DNA of 52,735 bases, from assembly GCA_003282985.1 (NCBI GenBank), contig QBYE01000007.1, positions 1-52,735 of the forward strand, in the 5' to 3' direction. Position numbers and translations under genes: made by a program. The notes beneath the pieces were generated by a model. The model was given only the letters and a program-made list of their open reading frames with translations. It was not told the origin of the DNA and did not search any database. Of the stretch, positions 1 to 10,127 are shown piece by piece. The stretch's first letter is position 1. Every line of letters starts with the position of its first letter. This DNA comes from Pelagibacteraceae bacterium AG-325-E08 (lineage in GTDB: Bacteria; Pseudomonadota; Alphaproteobacteria; Pelagibacterales; Pelagibacteraceae).

Positions 1-2
1 CT

Positions 3-731
3 GGAGCTCAAGCAAAACTAATACAAGCAGAAAATGATTTCTTAACAAGCAAACTAAATTATGAAAATGTTATTGGTAGCATAAATGATCCTGAAACATT
101 AGATAAGAAGTCAATCAAAGAAGTAACTTTGCCAGAACAATTAAATTCTGCAATTGAAATATCAATAAAAAGTAATCCCGATTTAATTATTGCTAAACTA
201 GAATATGAACAAGCCAAAAAAGACACAATAAGTGCTAGATCTGATTTAGCTCCATCAGCGACCTTATCTTTTGATAGATCAAAAACTGAAGATTTGAGTA
301 CTACTTTTGATGAGAGGGAGAAGGATACTCTTAAAGCAACAGTGTCATGGCCATTTTTTTCAGGTGGAAAAAATATTGCTTCATTAAAAAAAAATAAAAG
401 TTCCGAAACTCGAAAAAATTTATTACTTGATAATATGACTAAAAAAAACCAAACGGATGTGGCTAGTGCATGGTCTAATTATCAATCAAATAAAAGTTTA
501 TTAAATTCAGTTCGAGCACAAGTTAACGCTGCTGAAATTGCCAACGAAGGGATTGTAGCTGAATATAACAGTGGTTCAGATAGGACTACTTTAGAAGTTA
601 TCCAATCGAACTCTTTATTGCTTAATGCTCAAATCTCGTTAGCTGATTCTGAAAGAAACTACATTCTCTCTCAATTCAATCTGCTTAAATCTGTTGGATT
701 ATTGAATAGTAACCACCTAAAAATCCAGTAA
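3..731 (+). CDS. TolC-family outer membrane protein, C-terminal part (5' end outside window)
   Basis: The reading frame is open from base 3 and has no start codon in the window, so only the C-terminal roughly 242 residues are present. The protein is alpha-helical and rich in Ser, Asn and Gln. It has the TolC/OEP-type features of long amphipathic helices, a 'SWPFFSGG' beta segment (compare 'xLxLPLFxGG' in TolC repeats) and a late 'YNSGSDRTTLEVIQ' element that resembles the 'G..T.leVLdAq' motif of the second TolC repeat. TolC proteins form trimeric outer-membrane channels for type I secretion or RND efflux. No inner-membrane partner lies downstream; recA follows after about 110 nt. Family assignment is fairly secure; the substrate is unknown. 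Confidence 0.8.
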   Translation, partial: GAQAKLIQAENDFLTSKLNYENVIGSINDPETLDKKSIKEVTLPEQLNSAIEISIKSNPDLIIAKLEYEQAKKDTISARSDLAPSATLSFDRSKTEDLSTTFDEREKDTLKATVSWPFFSGGKNIASLKKNKSSETRKNLLLDNMTKKNQTDVASAWSNYQSNKSLLNSVRAQVNAAEIANEGIVAEYNSGSDRTTLEVIQSNSLLLNAQISLADSERNYILSQFNLLKSVGLLNSNHLKIQ

Positions 732-773
732 TATAAGGCTTTTTAAGCTAAATTAATTAAATCTTGCAAATGA

Positions 774-788
774 GAACAAAAGTAGTAC
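774..788 (+). promoter_or_regulatory. Candidate alphaproteobacterial SOS (LexA) box upstream of recA
   Basis: The sequence GAAC-N7-GTAC lies 52 nt before the recA start. The alphaproteobacterial LexA operator is GAAC-N7-GAAC or GTTC-N7-GTTC, so this is a one-mismatch match in the expected place. In such AT-rich DNA a chance match is quite possible, and no lexA gene is visible in the window. Confidence 0.35.
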
Positions 789-839
789 ATAATAACTATA
801 TGATTCGAGTGTTAATAATTAATAAAAAAAGAGGCTTAA

Positions 840-1988
840 ATGACAAAAAATAATTTAAAGGTAGTTAAATCTACCAAAGATCAAGAAATGGATGTTAAAG
901 AAAAGAATAAAGCATTAGATGCTGCGATCAGCCAGATAACTGACAACTTTGGAAAAGGCTCAGTTATGAAGCTAGGTGAGAAAAGAGCTATGGATATCGA
1001 GTCGATATCTACAGGATCTTTAAGTTTAGACTTAGCTTTAGGAATAGGCGGATTACCTAAAGGAAGAATTGTAGAAGTTTATGGACCAGAGTCTTCTGGA
1101 AAAACAACATTAGCATTACAAGTTGTTGCTGAAGCTCAAAAGGCTGGTGGTATTTGTGCATTTGTTGATGCAGAACATGCTTTAGATCCAGTTTATGCAA
1201 AAAAATTAGGTGTGAACACTGAAGAGCTTTTAATCTCACAACCAGATGCAGGGGAGCAAGCTTTAGAAATAGCTGATACACTAGTAAAATCAGGCTCTAT
1301 TTCAGTAATCGTAATTGACTCTGTTGCAGCGTTAACTCCAAGAGCTGAAATTGAAGGTGAGATGGGTGATCATCATGTTGGTCTTCAATCAAGATTAATG
1401 AGTCAGGCTTTAAGAAAGTTAACTGGTTCAATTTCTAACACAAACACAATGATGATTTTTATTAATCAAATTAGAATGAAAATCGGAGTTATGTTTGGAA
1501 GTCCTGAAACAACATCAGGTGGAAATGCACTTAAGTTTTACTCATCTGTAAGAATGGATATTAGAAGAATTGGTGCCATCAAAGATAAAGATGAAATTAT
1601 TGGTAACTCTACAAGAGTGAAAGTAGTTAAAAATAAAGTTGCACCACCATTTAAAGTTGTTGAGTTTGACTTAATGTATGGAAAAGGAATTAGCAAAATG
1701 GGTGAGTTGGTAGACCTTGGTGCTAAAGCCGACATTATTGAAAAATCAGGTGCATGGTATGCTTACAAAGGAGAGAAAATAGGACAAGGAAGAGAAAATG
1801 CCAAAGTCTATTTAGCTCAAAATCCACAAGTTGCTGCAGAAATTGAAATGGCAATTAGGGAAAAAGCTGGTGTGATTTCTAAAAAGATTGAAGGAAATCC
1901 ATTAAGTCCTGAAAAAATTGAAAAAGAGAAGAAAGTAGCTGAAAAAGAAGAAGCTGAAAAAGAAGCTACTCCTCCTAAAAAGAACTAG
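840..1988 (+). CDS. recA: Recombinase RecA
   Basis: RecA forms ATP-dependent filaments on single-stranded DNA for homologous recombination and stimulates LexA-type autocleavage. Walker A (GPESSGKT) is at residues 82-89, Walker B ([10 protein letters not shown]) at about 157-166, and the L1/L2 DNA-binding loops include '[12 protein letters not shown]' and '[16 protein letters not shown]'. The protein is 382 aa against about 350 in E. coli. The extra length is a roughly 16-residue Lys/Glu-rich N-terminus and a highly charged, Lys/Glu/Pro-rich C-terminal tail. An internal Met17 is an alternative start, but the ATG at 840 has a good ribosome site (GAGG, 831-834). The gene appears monocistronic, with a hairpin terminator behind it. 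Confidence 0.98.
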   Translation: MTKNNLKVVKSTKDQEMDVKEKNKALDAAISQITDNFGKGSVMKLGEKRAMDIESISTGSLSLDLALGIGGLPKGRIVEVYGPESSGKTTLALQVVAEAQKAGGICAFVDAEHALDPVYAKKLGVNTEELLISQPDAGEQALEIADTLVKSGSISVIVIDSVAALTPRAEIEGEMGDHHVGLQSRLMSQALRKLTGSISNTNTMMIFINQIRMKIGVMFGSPETTSGGNALKFYSSVRMDIRRIGAIKDKDEIIGNSTRVKVVKNKVAPPFKVVEFDLMYGKGISKMGELVDLGAKADIIEKSGAWYAYKGEKIGQGRENAKVYLAQNPQVAAEIEMAIREKAGVISKKIEGNPLSPEKIEKEKKVAEKEEAEKEATPPKKN

Positions 1989-2012
1989 AATTAAAGGTCA
2001 TCTTTAAATTAT

Positions 2013-2037
2013 AAAGGCGCTTATTTTAAGCGCCTTT
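2013..2037 (+). terminator. Hairpin terminator after recA
   Basis: A perfect 11-bp inverted repeat (2013-2023 with 2027-2037) with a GC-rich core GGCGC/GCGCC and a 3-nt T loop sits 24 nt after the recA stop. The 3' arm ends in TTT, but no longer T-tract follows, so termination may be partial. It is one of few GC-rich hairpins in the window. Confidence 0.75.
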
Positions 2038-2088
2038 ACCCCCTTATCGTTATCTAGACATAGAATAAAAAAGCTGTATTTTAAAAAT

Positions 2089-4755
2089 ATGGCTCAGAAA
2101 TCATTAAATCAGATAAGAGAAACTTTCTTAAAATATTTTGAGAAAAACGATCATAAGATTGTTGAGTCTAGTAATTTAGTTCCTAATAACGATCCAACAT
2201 TAATGTTTGCTAATTCTGGCATGGTTCAATTTAAAAATGTATTTACAGGGCTAGAGAAAAGGGACTATCAAAGAGCAACTACCTCACAAAAATGTGTAAG
2301 AGCTGGAGGAAAACATAATGATTTAGAAAATGTTGGGTATACACCGAGACATCATACATTTTTTGAAATGTTGGGAAATTTTTCCTTTGGTGATTATTTC
2401 AAAGAAAAAGCAATTCATTATGCATGGGATTTAATTACAAAAGATTTTGGAATAGATAAAAATAAACTTTATGTAACAGTTTTTCATAAAGATGATGAAG
2501 CATTCAATTTATGGAAGAAAATAGCGGGTTTTAGTGATGATAGAATAATAAGAATTTCTACATCAGATAATTTTTGGTCAATGGGAGAAACGGGACCTTG
2601 TGGACCATGTTCAGAAATTTTCTATGATCATGGAGATCATTTAAAAGGAGGTTTGCCGGGCACAAAAAATGAGGATGGAGATCGATTTATTGAGATTTGG
2701 AATTTAGTTTTTATGCAATATGAGCAAGTCACAAAAGAAAAAAGAGTAGATCTTCCAAAACCATCTGTTGATACTGGTATGGGTTTAGAGAGAATTGCAG
2801 CACTATTACAAGGAACACATGATAATTATCAAACTGATCATTTTAAAAAATTAATTAGTTCTATAGCAGATGTAACAAAGGTTGATCAGGTAGATAATAA
2901 TATTTCAAGTTTTAGAGTTATAGCTGACCACTTAAGAGCTAGCTCATTTCTTTTAGCAGAAGGTGTGTTACCATCAAACGAGGGACGTGGGTATGTGCTC
3001 AGAAGAATAATGAGAAGAGGAATGAGACATTCTCATTTATTAGGATCTAAAGAACCAATTTTTTATAAAATATTTGACTCACTCAAAAATGAAATGTCAG
3101 GTAGCTACCCTGAACTTAAAAGATCTGAGTCTTTAATTAAAGAAACTCTAAAAATGGAAGAAGAAAAGTTTTTAGTCTTGCTTGATAGAGGTATAAAAAT
3201 TTTAAATGAAGAAATTTCTAAAATAGATAAAGTTTTACCAGGTGAAGTAGCATTTAAATTATATGATACTTTTGGTTTTCCTTTAGACCTAACTGAAGAT
3301 ATTTTAAAAAATAAATCTTTGAAAGTTGATCACAATAAATTTGATGATCTGATGAAAAAAAGTAAAGAGCTAGCAAAAAAAAACTGGAAAGGTTCAGGTG
3401 ATAGCTCTGAAGAAGCTATTTGGTTTTCAATAAAAGACAAAACAGGACCTACAGAATTTTTAGGTTACAAGTCTAATCAATCTGAGGGAGTAATATTAAA
3501 TCTTTTAAAAGATAATAAAGAAGTAAAAAAATTATCAACTAATGAAAAAGGTATTATTATAACAAATCAAACACCCTTTTACGGAGAGTCAGGTGGTCAG
3601 CTTGGAGATCAAGGTACAATAGTTTCTGGAAACTCTGTATTTGAAGTTGAAGATACACAAAAAAAACTTGGAGATTTATTTGTGCATTATGGATCAGTAA
3701 AAAGTGGTGAAATAAAAATAAAAGATGTAGTAGAAATGAAAATTGATGTTGAAAGAAGAGACAATCTTAAAGCTTATCATTCAGCAACACATTTACTTCA
3801 TGAGTCTCTTAGAAGAACTTTAGGAAAACATGTTATGCAAAAGGGTTCATTAGTTGCACCTGATAGACTTAGATTTGATTTTAGTCATATGAAACCCATT
3901 ACTAGTGAAGAATTACAGAAAATTGATAAACTTGTTAACGAATATGTTGAAGCAAATACTGAGGTTACAACTAGAATTATGACTCCAAAAGCTGCAATTG
4001 ATAAGGGTGCTTTAGCATTCTTTGGGGAAAAATATGGAGAAGAAGTAAGGGTAGTTTCAATGGGTAAAGAAAAAGAAACTTATTTTTCAACAGAATTGTG
4101 TGGTGGAACACATGTCCAAAGTACAGGAAATATTGGTAAATTTAGAACAATTAGTCAGGCTTCTATTGCTGCAGGCGTCAGAAGAATTGAAGCATTGAGA
4201 GATAAGCAGTTAGAGGATTATATTAAAAACAAAGAGAAATTATCAAATTTATCAACTCAAAAAGATGAAGAAAATATAAAAGAATTGTCATCTCAAATAA
4301 TAAAATTAGGTGGCAAGCCAAACATTGATAATAATGATCTTAAAGAGCTTATAAAAAATCTCACAAAACAACTTGAACAATTAAATGTTAGTTCTGTGCT
4401 GAAAGATAAAACCAAAAACATTATCAGTGATAAAAAAATAAATGGTGTAAAAGTTAGATTTCAAAAAGTTCAAGATCTACCACCTAAAGATTTAAGAAAA
4501 TTAGTTGATAGTGGAAAAAAAGAATTAGGAGAGGGGATTGTTGTTGTTTTTGCAAGTAGTGATAATAAAGTTGGTCTTGCAGTTGGTATAACAGAAAAAT
4601 TAATTAGTAAATATGATGCAGTTAAATTTGCTAAATTAGGATCAGAGATAATTGGTGGCAAGGGCGGGGGTGGAAGGAAAGATTTTGCTCAAGCTGGAGG
4701 TCAAGACCAAAATAAAATTGATGAAGCTTTTGAAAAAATAAAGGCTTTAATTTAA
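2089..4755 (+). CDS. alaS: Alanine--tRNA ligase
   Basis: This class II synthetase charges tRNA-Ala and clears mischarged Ser/Gly. At 888 aa it has the full family length. The catalytic core holds the motif 2 region '[18 protein letters not shown]' and motif 3 '[16 protein letters not shown]'. The editing domain has its zinc ligands HxxxH (H564/H568) and CxxxH (C671/H675 in 'CGGTH'). The C-terminal C-Ala/oligomerisation domain ends with the conserved '[16 protein letters not shown]'. Placement behind recA is common in alphaproteobacteria. Its last 9 bases overlap the 3' end of the convergent icd gene. Confidence 0.98.
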   Translation: MAQKSLNQIRETFLKYFEKNDHKIVESSNLVPNNDPTLMFANSGMVQFKNVFTGLEKRDYQRATTSQKCVRAGGKHNDLENVGYTPRHHTFFEMLGNFSFGDYFKEKAIHYAWDLITKDFGIDKNKLYVTVFHKDDEAFNLWKKIAGFSDDRIIRISTSDNFWSMGETGPCGPCSEIFYDHGDHLKGGLPGTKNEDGDRFIEIWNLVFMQYEQVTKEKRVDLPKPSVDTGMGLERIAALLQGTHDNYQTDHFKKLISSIADVTKVDQVDNNISSFRVIADHLRASSFLLAEGVLPSNEGRGYVLRRIMRRGMRHSHLLGSKEPIFYKIFDSLKNEMSGSYPELKRSESLIKETLKMEEEKFLVLLDRGIKILNEEISKIDKVLPGEVAFKLYDTFGFPLDLTEDILKNKSLKVDHNKFDDLMKKSKELAKKNWKGSGDSSEEAIWFSIKDKTGPTEFLGYKSNQSEGVILNLLKDNKEVKKLSTNEKGIIITNQTPFYGESGGQLGDQGTIVSGNSVFEVEDTQKKLGDLFVHYGSVKSGEIKIKDVVEMKIDVERRDNLKAYHSATHLLHESLRRTLGKHVMQKGSLVAPDRLRFDFSHMKPITSEELQKIDKLVNEYVEANTEVTTRIMTPKAAIDKGALAFFGEKYGEEVRVVSMGKEKETYFSTELCGGTHVQSTGNIGKFRTISQASIAAGVRRIEALRDKQLEDYIKNKEKLSNLSTQKDEENIKELSSQIIKLGGKPNIDNNDLKELIKNLTKQLEQLNVSSVLKDKTKNIISDKKINGVKVRFQKVQDLPPKDLRKLVDSGKKELGEGIVVVFASSDNKVGLAVGITEKLISKYDAVKFAKLGSEIIGGKGGGGRKDFAQAGGQDQNKIDEAFEKIKALI

Positions 4756-5961
4756 TTTCTTTTTTAAATTACCATCTATTACATCTAAAAATTGATTGGT
4801 CGTAAGGTATTTACTAGATGGACCAACTAATATTGCTAAGTCTTTTGTCATTGATCCACTCTCAACACAACCAATACAAACTTCCTCAATGGTATTAGCA
4901 AACTTTATAAGTTCTTGATTTCCATCCAGCTTACCTCTATGCGCTAATCCTCTAGTCCAAGCGAAAATTGATGCTATTGGGTTAGTTGATGTCTCTTTAC
5001 CTTGCTGGTGCATTCGATAGTGTCTAGTTACTGTACCATGAGCTGCTTCAGCTTCCATTATTTTTCCATCTGGAGTTAGTAGCGTACTAGTCATTAACCC
5101 TAACGATCCATATCCTTGAGCCATTGTATCTGATTGAACATCACCATCATAATTCTTACACGCCCATATATATTTACCACTCCACTTCATTGCACATGCT
5201 ACCATGTCATCAATTAATCTATGTTCATAAGTCAATTTATGTTTCTCAAAATCTTTTTTGTACTCTTTATCAAAAACCTCTTGAAATATATCTTTAAATC
5301 TTCCATCGTATTTCTTTAAAATAGTATTTTTAGTTGACATATAGACTGGCCATTTTTTTATAAGTCCATAACTAAAACAAGATCTGGCAAAATCCTCTAT
5401 TGATTTGTCTAAATTATACATTGAAAGAGCAACTCCAGGTCCAGTAAAATTAAAAACTTCATACTTAATTTCATCTTTACCATCTTCTGAAGTCCATTTA
5501 ACTTCCATTTTACCTTTACCAGGGACTTTAAAGTCTGTAGCACGATATTGATCACCAAACGCATGTCTTCCAATCACTACGGGATCTGTCCATGAAGGAA
5601 CTAATTTTGGAATGTTTGAACAAATTATTGGCTCTCTAAAAACAGTACCACCAATAATATTTCTTATTGTACCGTTTGGAGACCTCCACATTTTTTTTAA
5701 ATCAAATTCCTCAACTCTTGCTTCATCTGGGGTAATAGTTGCACATTTTATACCAACCCCAATTTTTTTAATTGCATTTGCAGAGTCAATTGTGATTTGA
5801 TCGTCAGTATTATCTCTACTTTTCATTCCAAGGTCATAGTATTCAATACCTAGATCCAGATACGGGAGAATTAATTTGTTTTTAATGAAATCCCAGATGA
5901 TCCTGGTCATTTCATCCCCGTCTAACTCAACAACAGGGTTTTTTACGTTAATTTTGCTCAC
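4747..5961 (-). CDS. icd: Isocitrate dehydrogenase (NADP+)
   Basis: This enzyme oxidatively decarboxylates isocitrate to 2-oxoglutarate in the TCA cycle. At 404 aa it belongs to the dimeric subfamily shared by many alphaproteobacteria and eukaryotes, rather than the roughly 416-aa E. coli type. Evidence is the N-terminal '[17 protein letters not shown]', the substrate segment '[14 protein letters not shown]', the metal-binding '[13 protein letters not shown]' and 'DGDVQSD', and the cofactor region '[12 protein letters not shown]'. It is transcribed convergently to alaS (9-nt overlap) and divergently from psd across a 77-nt AT-rich gap that must carry both promoters. Confidence 0.97.
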   Translation of the reverse strand: MSKINVKNPVVELDGDEMTRIIWDFIKNKLILPYLDLGIEYYDLGMKSRDNTDDQITIDSANAIKKIGVGIKCATITPDEARVEEFDLKKMWRSPNGTIRNIIGGTVFREPIICSNIPKLVPSWTDPVVIGRHAFGDQYRATDFKVPGKGKMEVKWTSEDGKDEIKYEVFNFTGPGVALSMYNLDKSIEDFARSCFSYGLIKKWPVYMSTKNTILKKYDGRFKDIFQEVFDKEYKKDFEKHKLTYEHRLIDDMVACAMKWSGKYIWACKNYDGDVQSDTMAQGYGSLGLMTSTLLTPDGKIMEAEAAHGTVTRHYRMHQQGKETSTNPIASIFAWTRGLAHRGKLDGNQELIKFANTIEEVCIGCVESGSMTKDLAILVGPSSKYLTTNQFLDVIDGNLKKKLN

Positions 5962-6038
5962 TTATTTTATATTTATCTTATTAATTGAATTTCGCGATTT
6001 TATATACATATTAATGAAAAATTATCAAATAGAAGAAT

Positions 6039-6686
6039 ATGTTTAGTAAAATATTTCCAAAAATTCACGCAGAAGGATACAAGTTTTTAGTTATAGCTGG
6101 GATTATAACTATAATATTTTATATTTTTAGTGATTTTCTTGGATTAGTAGGTTTTGTTTTAACTATATGGGTTTACTATTTTTTTAGAGATCCTGAGAGA
6201 GTTATTATTAATGATGATAACTTCCTTGTCAGTCCTGCTGATGGAGAAGTGATAAAAGTTGAAGAAGTAGATGGCCCTAAAGAACTGAATTTAGAGAATA
6301 AAAGATTTAAAAAAATTAGTATTTTCATGAATGTTTTTGATTGTCATGTAAATAGAAGTCCTTGTGGCGGAAAGATTGAAGAAATTTTATACAAACCTGG
6401 TAAATTTTTTAATGCTTCACTTGATAAAGCGAGTGAAGATAATGAGAGAAACTATTTTAAGATAAAAGATAATCAAAATAACGATATCGTATTAGTCCAA
6501 ATTGCAGGTTTAGTTGCTCGAAGAATAGTTTGTGAAGCAAACAAAGATCAAGAATTAAATCAAGGTGATAGAGTTGGAATGATAAGATTTGGAAGTAGAG
6601 CTGATGTTTATTATGAAAATTATGAACCATTAGTTAAAGTAGGTCAAATAGCTGTTTCAGGAGAAACATTGTTAGCTAAAAAGTAA
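6039..6686 (+). CDS. psd: Phosphatidylserine decarboxylase proenzyme
   Basis: The product decarboxylates phosphatidylserine to phosphatidylethanolamine at the inner membrane. It is 215 aa, the short class of alphaproteobacteria and archaea. Two membrane segments lie at about residues 15-50, followed by 'SPADGEV' and 'FMNVFDCHVNRSP'. The self-cleavage site is in 'IRFGSRADVY', where Gly185-Ser186 would split to give the pyruvoyl-bearing alpha chain of 30 residues. The next gene, pssA, begins 1 nt after the stop; the pair forms the complete serine branch of PE synthesis. Confidence 0.95.
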   Translation: MFSKIFPKIHAEGYKFLVIAGIITIIFYIFSDFLGLVGFVLTIWVYYFFRDPERVIINDDNFLVSPADGEVIKVEEVDGPKELNLENKRFKKISIFMNVFDCHVNRSPCGGKIEEILYKPGKFFNASLDKASEDNERNYFKIKDNQNNDIVLVQIAGLVARRIVCEANKDQELNQGDRVGMIRFGSRADVYYENYEPLVKVGQIAVSGETLLAKK

Positions 6687-6687
6687 A

Positions 6688-7491
6688 ATGGAACAACCAA
6701 AGAATAATTTAAAAATTGTAGCAGATAAAAAAAGCGCCAGGATGCTTTTGCCAAATATGCTAACTTTAATTGGTGTTTGTATTGGCTTAACTTCAATCAG
6801 ATTTGCTTTAGATGGAAGGTTTGAATTAGCAATTATAGCAATAATGTTTGCTGCGTTGATTGATGGTCTAGATGGAAGAATTGCCAGATTAATTAAAGGT
6901 ACATCTAAAGTTGGTAAAGAATTAGATTCACTCACTGACATGATAAGTTTTGGAGTAGCCCCAGCATTTATAATGTATTTTTGGAAATTAAATACGTTAG
7001 GAAGGTTTGGATGGTTACTGTGTTTAGTATTTGTGATTTGTGTAGCATTACGTCTAGCAAGATTTAATATTAATTCAAATCAAGAACCTTCTTGGAGAGA
7101 CAACTTTTTTGAAGGTGTCCCATCTCCAGCAGGTGGTATATTAGTATTAACTCCATTAATTATAAGTTTAAGTGGATTTGATTTTTTTCAATTAAACTAT
7201 GATATAATTGTACCCATATTTTTTGTATCAACTTCTTTTCTATTAATTAGTAAATTTCCAAGCTATTCATTTAAAAAGATAGTCATACGAAGAAGAACTA
7301 CAATATTTCTGTTATTTGGAATTGTTTTATTTTTTGGTCTACTGTTAATTTACACATTTAACGTAATTGCAATAAGCGCAATAATTTATCTATTATTATT
7401 ACCTATTAGCTATTTTCATTATCAAAAAATTAAGAATAAACATGAAAAAGACAAAATTCAGGACGAAGATGATCTTGAAGACGTACTTTAA
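6688..7491 (+). CDS. pssA: CDP-diacylglycerol--serine O-phosphatidyltransferase
   Basis: This integral membrane enzyme makes phosphatidylserine from CDP-diacylglycerol and serine, the substrate of the psd product encoded just upstream. The CDP-alcohol phosphotransferase signature D-G-x2-A-R-x8-G-x3-D-x3-D is complete in 'DGLDGRIARLIKG...GKELDSLTDM' (about residues 59-87). Several hydrophobic helices follow, with a charged Lys/Glu/Asp tail at the C-terminus (267 aa). Its stop codon overlaps the next ATG by one base, indicating translational coupling with the glycosyltransferase-like gene. Confidence 0.96.
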   Translation: MEQPKNNLKIVADKKSARMLLPNMLTLIGVCIGLTSIRFALDGRFELAIIAIMFAALIDGLDGRIARLIKGTSKVGKELDSLTDMISFGVAPAFIMYFWKLNTLGRFGWLLCLVFVICVALRLARFNINSNQEPSWRDNFFEGVPSPAGGILVLTPLIISLSGFDFFQLNYDIIVPIFFVSTSFLLISKFPSYSFKKIVIRRRTTIFLLFGIVLFFGLLLIYTFNVIAISAIIYLLLLPISYFHYQKIKNKHEKDKIQDEDDLEDVL

Positions 7492-8402
7492 TGAAAAAAA
7501 ATGTAATTGTTTCTTTGGCTGATGCCAACTATTTTCCATTATTAGAAGAGCTAATTAATTCAATTAAGCAATTTAAAGATAGTGAAAGTGTTGCAATCTG
7601 TATTCTAGATGCAGGACTTACTGAACAGCAAAAGGAAAAACTATCTAACAAAGTAGATGAAATAAAATCTGCAGAGTGGGATATTGAGGTTCCAGAATTT
7701 AAAGTAAAAGGAAAAGAGTGGCTAAAAAGTCAGGTCTCAAGGGCCTTTTTACCAAAATATTTTCCTAACTACGAAAAATATCTCTGGATTGATTGTGATG
7801 CTTGGGTCAACGATTGGAATTGTATAGAATTATATTTTAGAGCTTGTGAAAATGGAAAATTAGGAATTACTCAAACAATTGGCCCAGGATATAAAGTTCT
7901 ATCAAAAGTTAGTTGGTTACTAGGAAAGTTAGCAATTATAAAATCGCAAAATTTTAAACATGCTGTTAAATCAAGGATTGGTTATAACAATGCAAGAAAA
8001 TTAGCTTTTGCACCTCATATAAATATTGGAGTATTTTCATTAGAAAAAAATTCTGAAGCTTGGGGTTCTTGGCAAAAAAATTTAATTAAAACTCTAAAAG
8101 CTGGTAATATTTTTGGATCAGAAGGGTTAGCAATAAATATGTCAGTTTATATTGATAATTTAGATACAGAATTCTTACCCTTAAATTGTAATTGGATTAC
8201 AAGTAATTTGCTTCCAAAATATGATCAACAACAAAAAACATTTGTTGAACCATATTTACCAAACTATAAAATTGGAATTATGCATCTTGCTGCTGGAATA
8301 TGGAAAGATGGTAAAGATATGAGGGTTGATAAAACTATACAAATAGAGATTGAGACTTTAAGTAAAAATAAAATCTTCAAAAGCCTTAGATACGATAATT
8401 AA
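7491..8402 (+). CDS. Glycosyltransferase-like protein (GT8-like fold)
   Basis: This is a 303-aa soluble protein. It opens with a beta strand 'NVIVSLADANYFPLLEELINSI', typical of nucleotide-sugar GT-A domains, and has a DxD element in 'LWIDCDAWVND' (D101/D103), the usual Mn-UDP-sugar site. A region around 'HINIGVFSLEKNSEAW' resembles the acceptor-side segment of GT8 enzymes, and a late 'IMHLAAGIWKDG' could supply the third metal ligand His. The substrate is unknown. It is translationally coupled to pssA and precedes rlmE without a gap, so a role in lipid or envelope glycosylation is possible but only inferred. GT8 membership is by motif, not alignment. Confidence 0.6.
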   Translation: MKKNVIVSLADANYFPLLEELINSIKQFKDSESVAICILDAGLTEQQKEKLSNKVDEIKSAEWDIEVPEFKVKGKEWLKSQVSRAFLPKYFPNYEKYLWIDCDAWVNDWNCIELYFRACENGKLGITQTIGPGYKVLSKVSWLLGKLAIIKSQNFKHAVKSRIGYNNARKLAFAPHINIGVFSLEKNSEAWGSWQKNLIKTLKAGNIFGSEGLAINMSVYIDNLDTEFLPLNCNWITSNLLPKYDQQQKTFVEPYLPNYKIGIMHLAAGIWKDGKDMRVDKTIQIEIETLSKNKIFKSLRYDN

Positions 8403-9014
8403 TTGAAAAAAAATAAAATTTCAAAAAATTGGGTAAATAAACAAAGAAGAGATATATATGTACGTCAGTCTAAAGTTGATGGCTATCGTGCAAGATCAGC
8501 ATACAAATTGATTGAATTAGATGAAAAATTTAAAATTTTTAAGGGAGGTATCAATGTTATTGATATAGGTGCCGCCCCGGGTAGCTGGTCTCAATATGCC
8601 TCAAAAGTTATTAAAAATGGAAAATTAATTTCTATAGATCTTAAATCTATGGATAAAATTGAACACACCATTCAAATAAAAGGAGATTTTACTGAACTCA
8701 GTACTCAAAATCAAATTAAAGAAATTCTTACAAAAAAAATAGACGTTATCATGTCTGACATGGCTGTTAATACAACAGGTATAAAAAATATAGATGCAAT
8801 TCAAACTGGAGAATTGTGTATAGAAGCTATGCTTTTTTCGAAAGATATAATTTCTGAAAAAGGTTTTTTTATTTCAAAAATTTTTATGGGAAGTTCATTT
8901 AATGAAATTGTCGCACTTGGAAAAAAAATTTATAAAGAAGTTAAGGTTTTTAAACCTAAATCAAGTCGTAAAGACTCAAAAGAAAGTTTTATCATTTGTA
9001 AAAATCTAAGATAG
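8403..9014 (+). CDS. rlmE: 23S rRNA (uridine-2'-O)-methyltransferase
   Basis: The RlmE/FtsJ/RrmJ family methylates the 2'-OH of U2552 in the 23S A-loop, a late step of 50S assembly. The 203-aa protein shows 'YRARSAYKLIELDEKF', the SAM motif 'VIDIGAAPGSWSQYASK', the catalytic-region 'VIMSDMAVNTTG' and a C-terminal 'KPKSSRKDSKESFIICK', giving the expected K-D-K-E arrangement. The start is a TTG directly after the stop of the preceding gene (0-nt gap); no ATG exists further in before the conserved N-terminus, so the TTG is accepted. Confidence 0.93.
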   Translation: MKKNKISKNWVNKQRRDIYVRQSKVDGYRARSAYKLIELDEKFKIFKGGINVIDIGAAPGSWSQYASKVIKNGKLISIDLKSMDKIEHTIQIKGDFTELSTQNQIKEILTKKIDVIMSDMAVNTTGIKNIDAIQTGELCIEAMLFSKDIISEKGFFISKIFMGSSFNEIVALGKKIYKEVKVFKPKSSRKDSKESFIICKNLR

Positions 9015-9045
9015 ACACTTTAAATTTTAAAGGAATCGTATATAA

Positions 9046-10122
9046 ATGATTATGGTTCCTATAAAAGAAGCACTCACCTTTGATGACGTTACACTTGTAC
9101 CGAAGTATTCTGAAATACTTCCTTCTGAAGTAGACACTAGCATCAAATTAACTAACAATTTAAAATTAAGAATTCCTCTTTTATCTTCTGCAATGGATAC
9201 TGTTACTGAAAGTAAAATGGCAATTGCCATAGCAAAAGCTGGAGGATTGGGTGTAATACATAGAAATTTAGATATTAAGACTCAAATATCAGAAATTAAA
9301 AAAGTAAAAATTAAAAAACTTTTAGTTGGTGCAGCCGTAGGTGCAGGTCCAAGTGAATTTAAGAGAGCTGACGCTATTTTAAAAGAAAATATCGACATGA
9401 TTGTTGTTGATACTGCCCATGGTCATACAAAGAAAGTTTCAGAGATAATCAAATTTATTAAAAAAAGAAAAAATAAAAAAACAGCACTGTGTGCAGGAAA
9501 TATTGCTACACCAGAAGCTGCAAAATTTCTTTTAAAATTAGGGGTAGATATAATCAAAGTGGGTATAGGCCCTGGATCTATTTGTACCACACGATTAGTG
9601 GCAGGTATTGGAGTTCCTCAGTTAAGTGCAATTTTAACAGTTAGAAATGGAGTTAAAAATAAAAATGTTAAGATTATCTCTGATGGAGGTATTAAATACT
9701 CTGGTGATTTAGCCAAAGCTTTTGCTGCAGGAGCAGATGCCGTTATGGTAGGTTCATTATTTGCAGGCACCGACGAGACCCCAGGTAAATTAATTAGAAG
9801 AGGTGGAAAGCTATTTAAAAGTTTTAGAGGTATGGGATCAGTGGGTGCTATGAACAAAGGTTCAGCTGATAGATATTTTCAATCAAAACAAAAAGATATC
9901 TCAAAATATGTACCTGAAGGTGTAGAAGGATTTGCTAAATATAAAGGTAAGGTTGAAAAAATAATTTTCAAACTTATTGGTGGTTTGAAATCATCGATGG
10001 GTTATCTTGGTTCTAAACAAATTAAATATTTAAGAAATAAACCACAATTTGTAAAGATTACAAAAGCTGGATTTTACGAAAGTATGGTACATAACGTTGA
10101 TATAGTAAAAAGTGATGATTGA
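9046..10122 (+). CDS. guaB: IMP dehydrogenase, short form lacking the CBS (Bateman) domain
   Basis: The enzyme oxidises IMP to XMP, the committed step of GMP synthesis. The catalytic barrel is intact: '[14 protein letters not shown]' at the N-terminus, 'VVDTAHGH', the IMP/Cys loop '[11 protein letters not shown]' with catalytic C180, '[14 protein letters not shown]', and '[10 protein letters not shown]' plus the flap. It is only 358 aa against about 490 in most bacteria. The sequence passes from '[21 protein letters not shown]' straight to '[10 protein letters not shown]', exactly where the two CBS domains are normally inserted. ATG at 9052 is an alternative start. It leads a run with a TPR gene, guaA and panB. 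Confidence 0.96.
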   Translation: MIMVPIKEALTFDDVTLVPKYSEILPSEVDTSIKLTNNLKLRIPLLSSAMDTVTESKMAIAIAKAGGLGVIHRNLDIKTQISEIKKVKIKKLLVGAAVGAGPSEFKRADAILKENIDMIVVDTAHGHTKKVSEIIKFIKKRKNKKTALCAGNIATPEAAKFLLKLGVDIIKVGIGPGSICTTRLVAGIGVPQLSAILTVRNGVKNKNVKIISDGGIKYSGDLAKAFAAGADAVMVGSLFAGTDETPGKLIRRGGKLFKSFRGMGSVGAMNKGSADRYFQSKQKDISKYVPEGVEGFAKYKGKVEKIIFKLIGGLKSSMGYLGSKQIKYLRNKPQFVKITKAGFYESMVHNVDIVKSDD

Positions 10123-10127
10123 TAATA

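Noticed and set aside
6672..6941. An 89-codon minus-strand open frame
   Set aside because: It is antisense to the start of pssA, whose CDP-alcohol transferase motif lies in the same bases.
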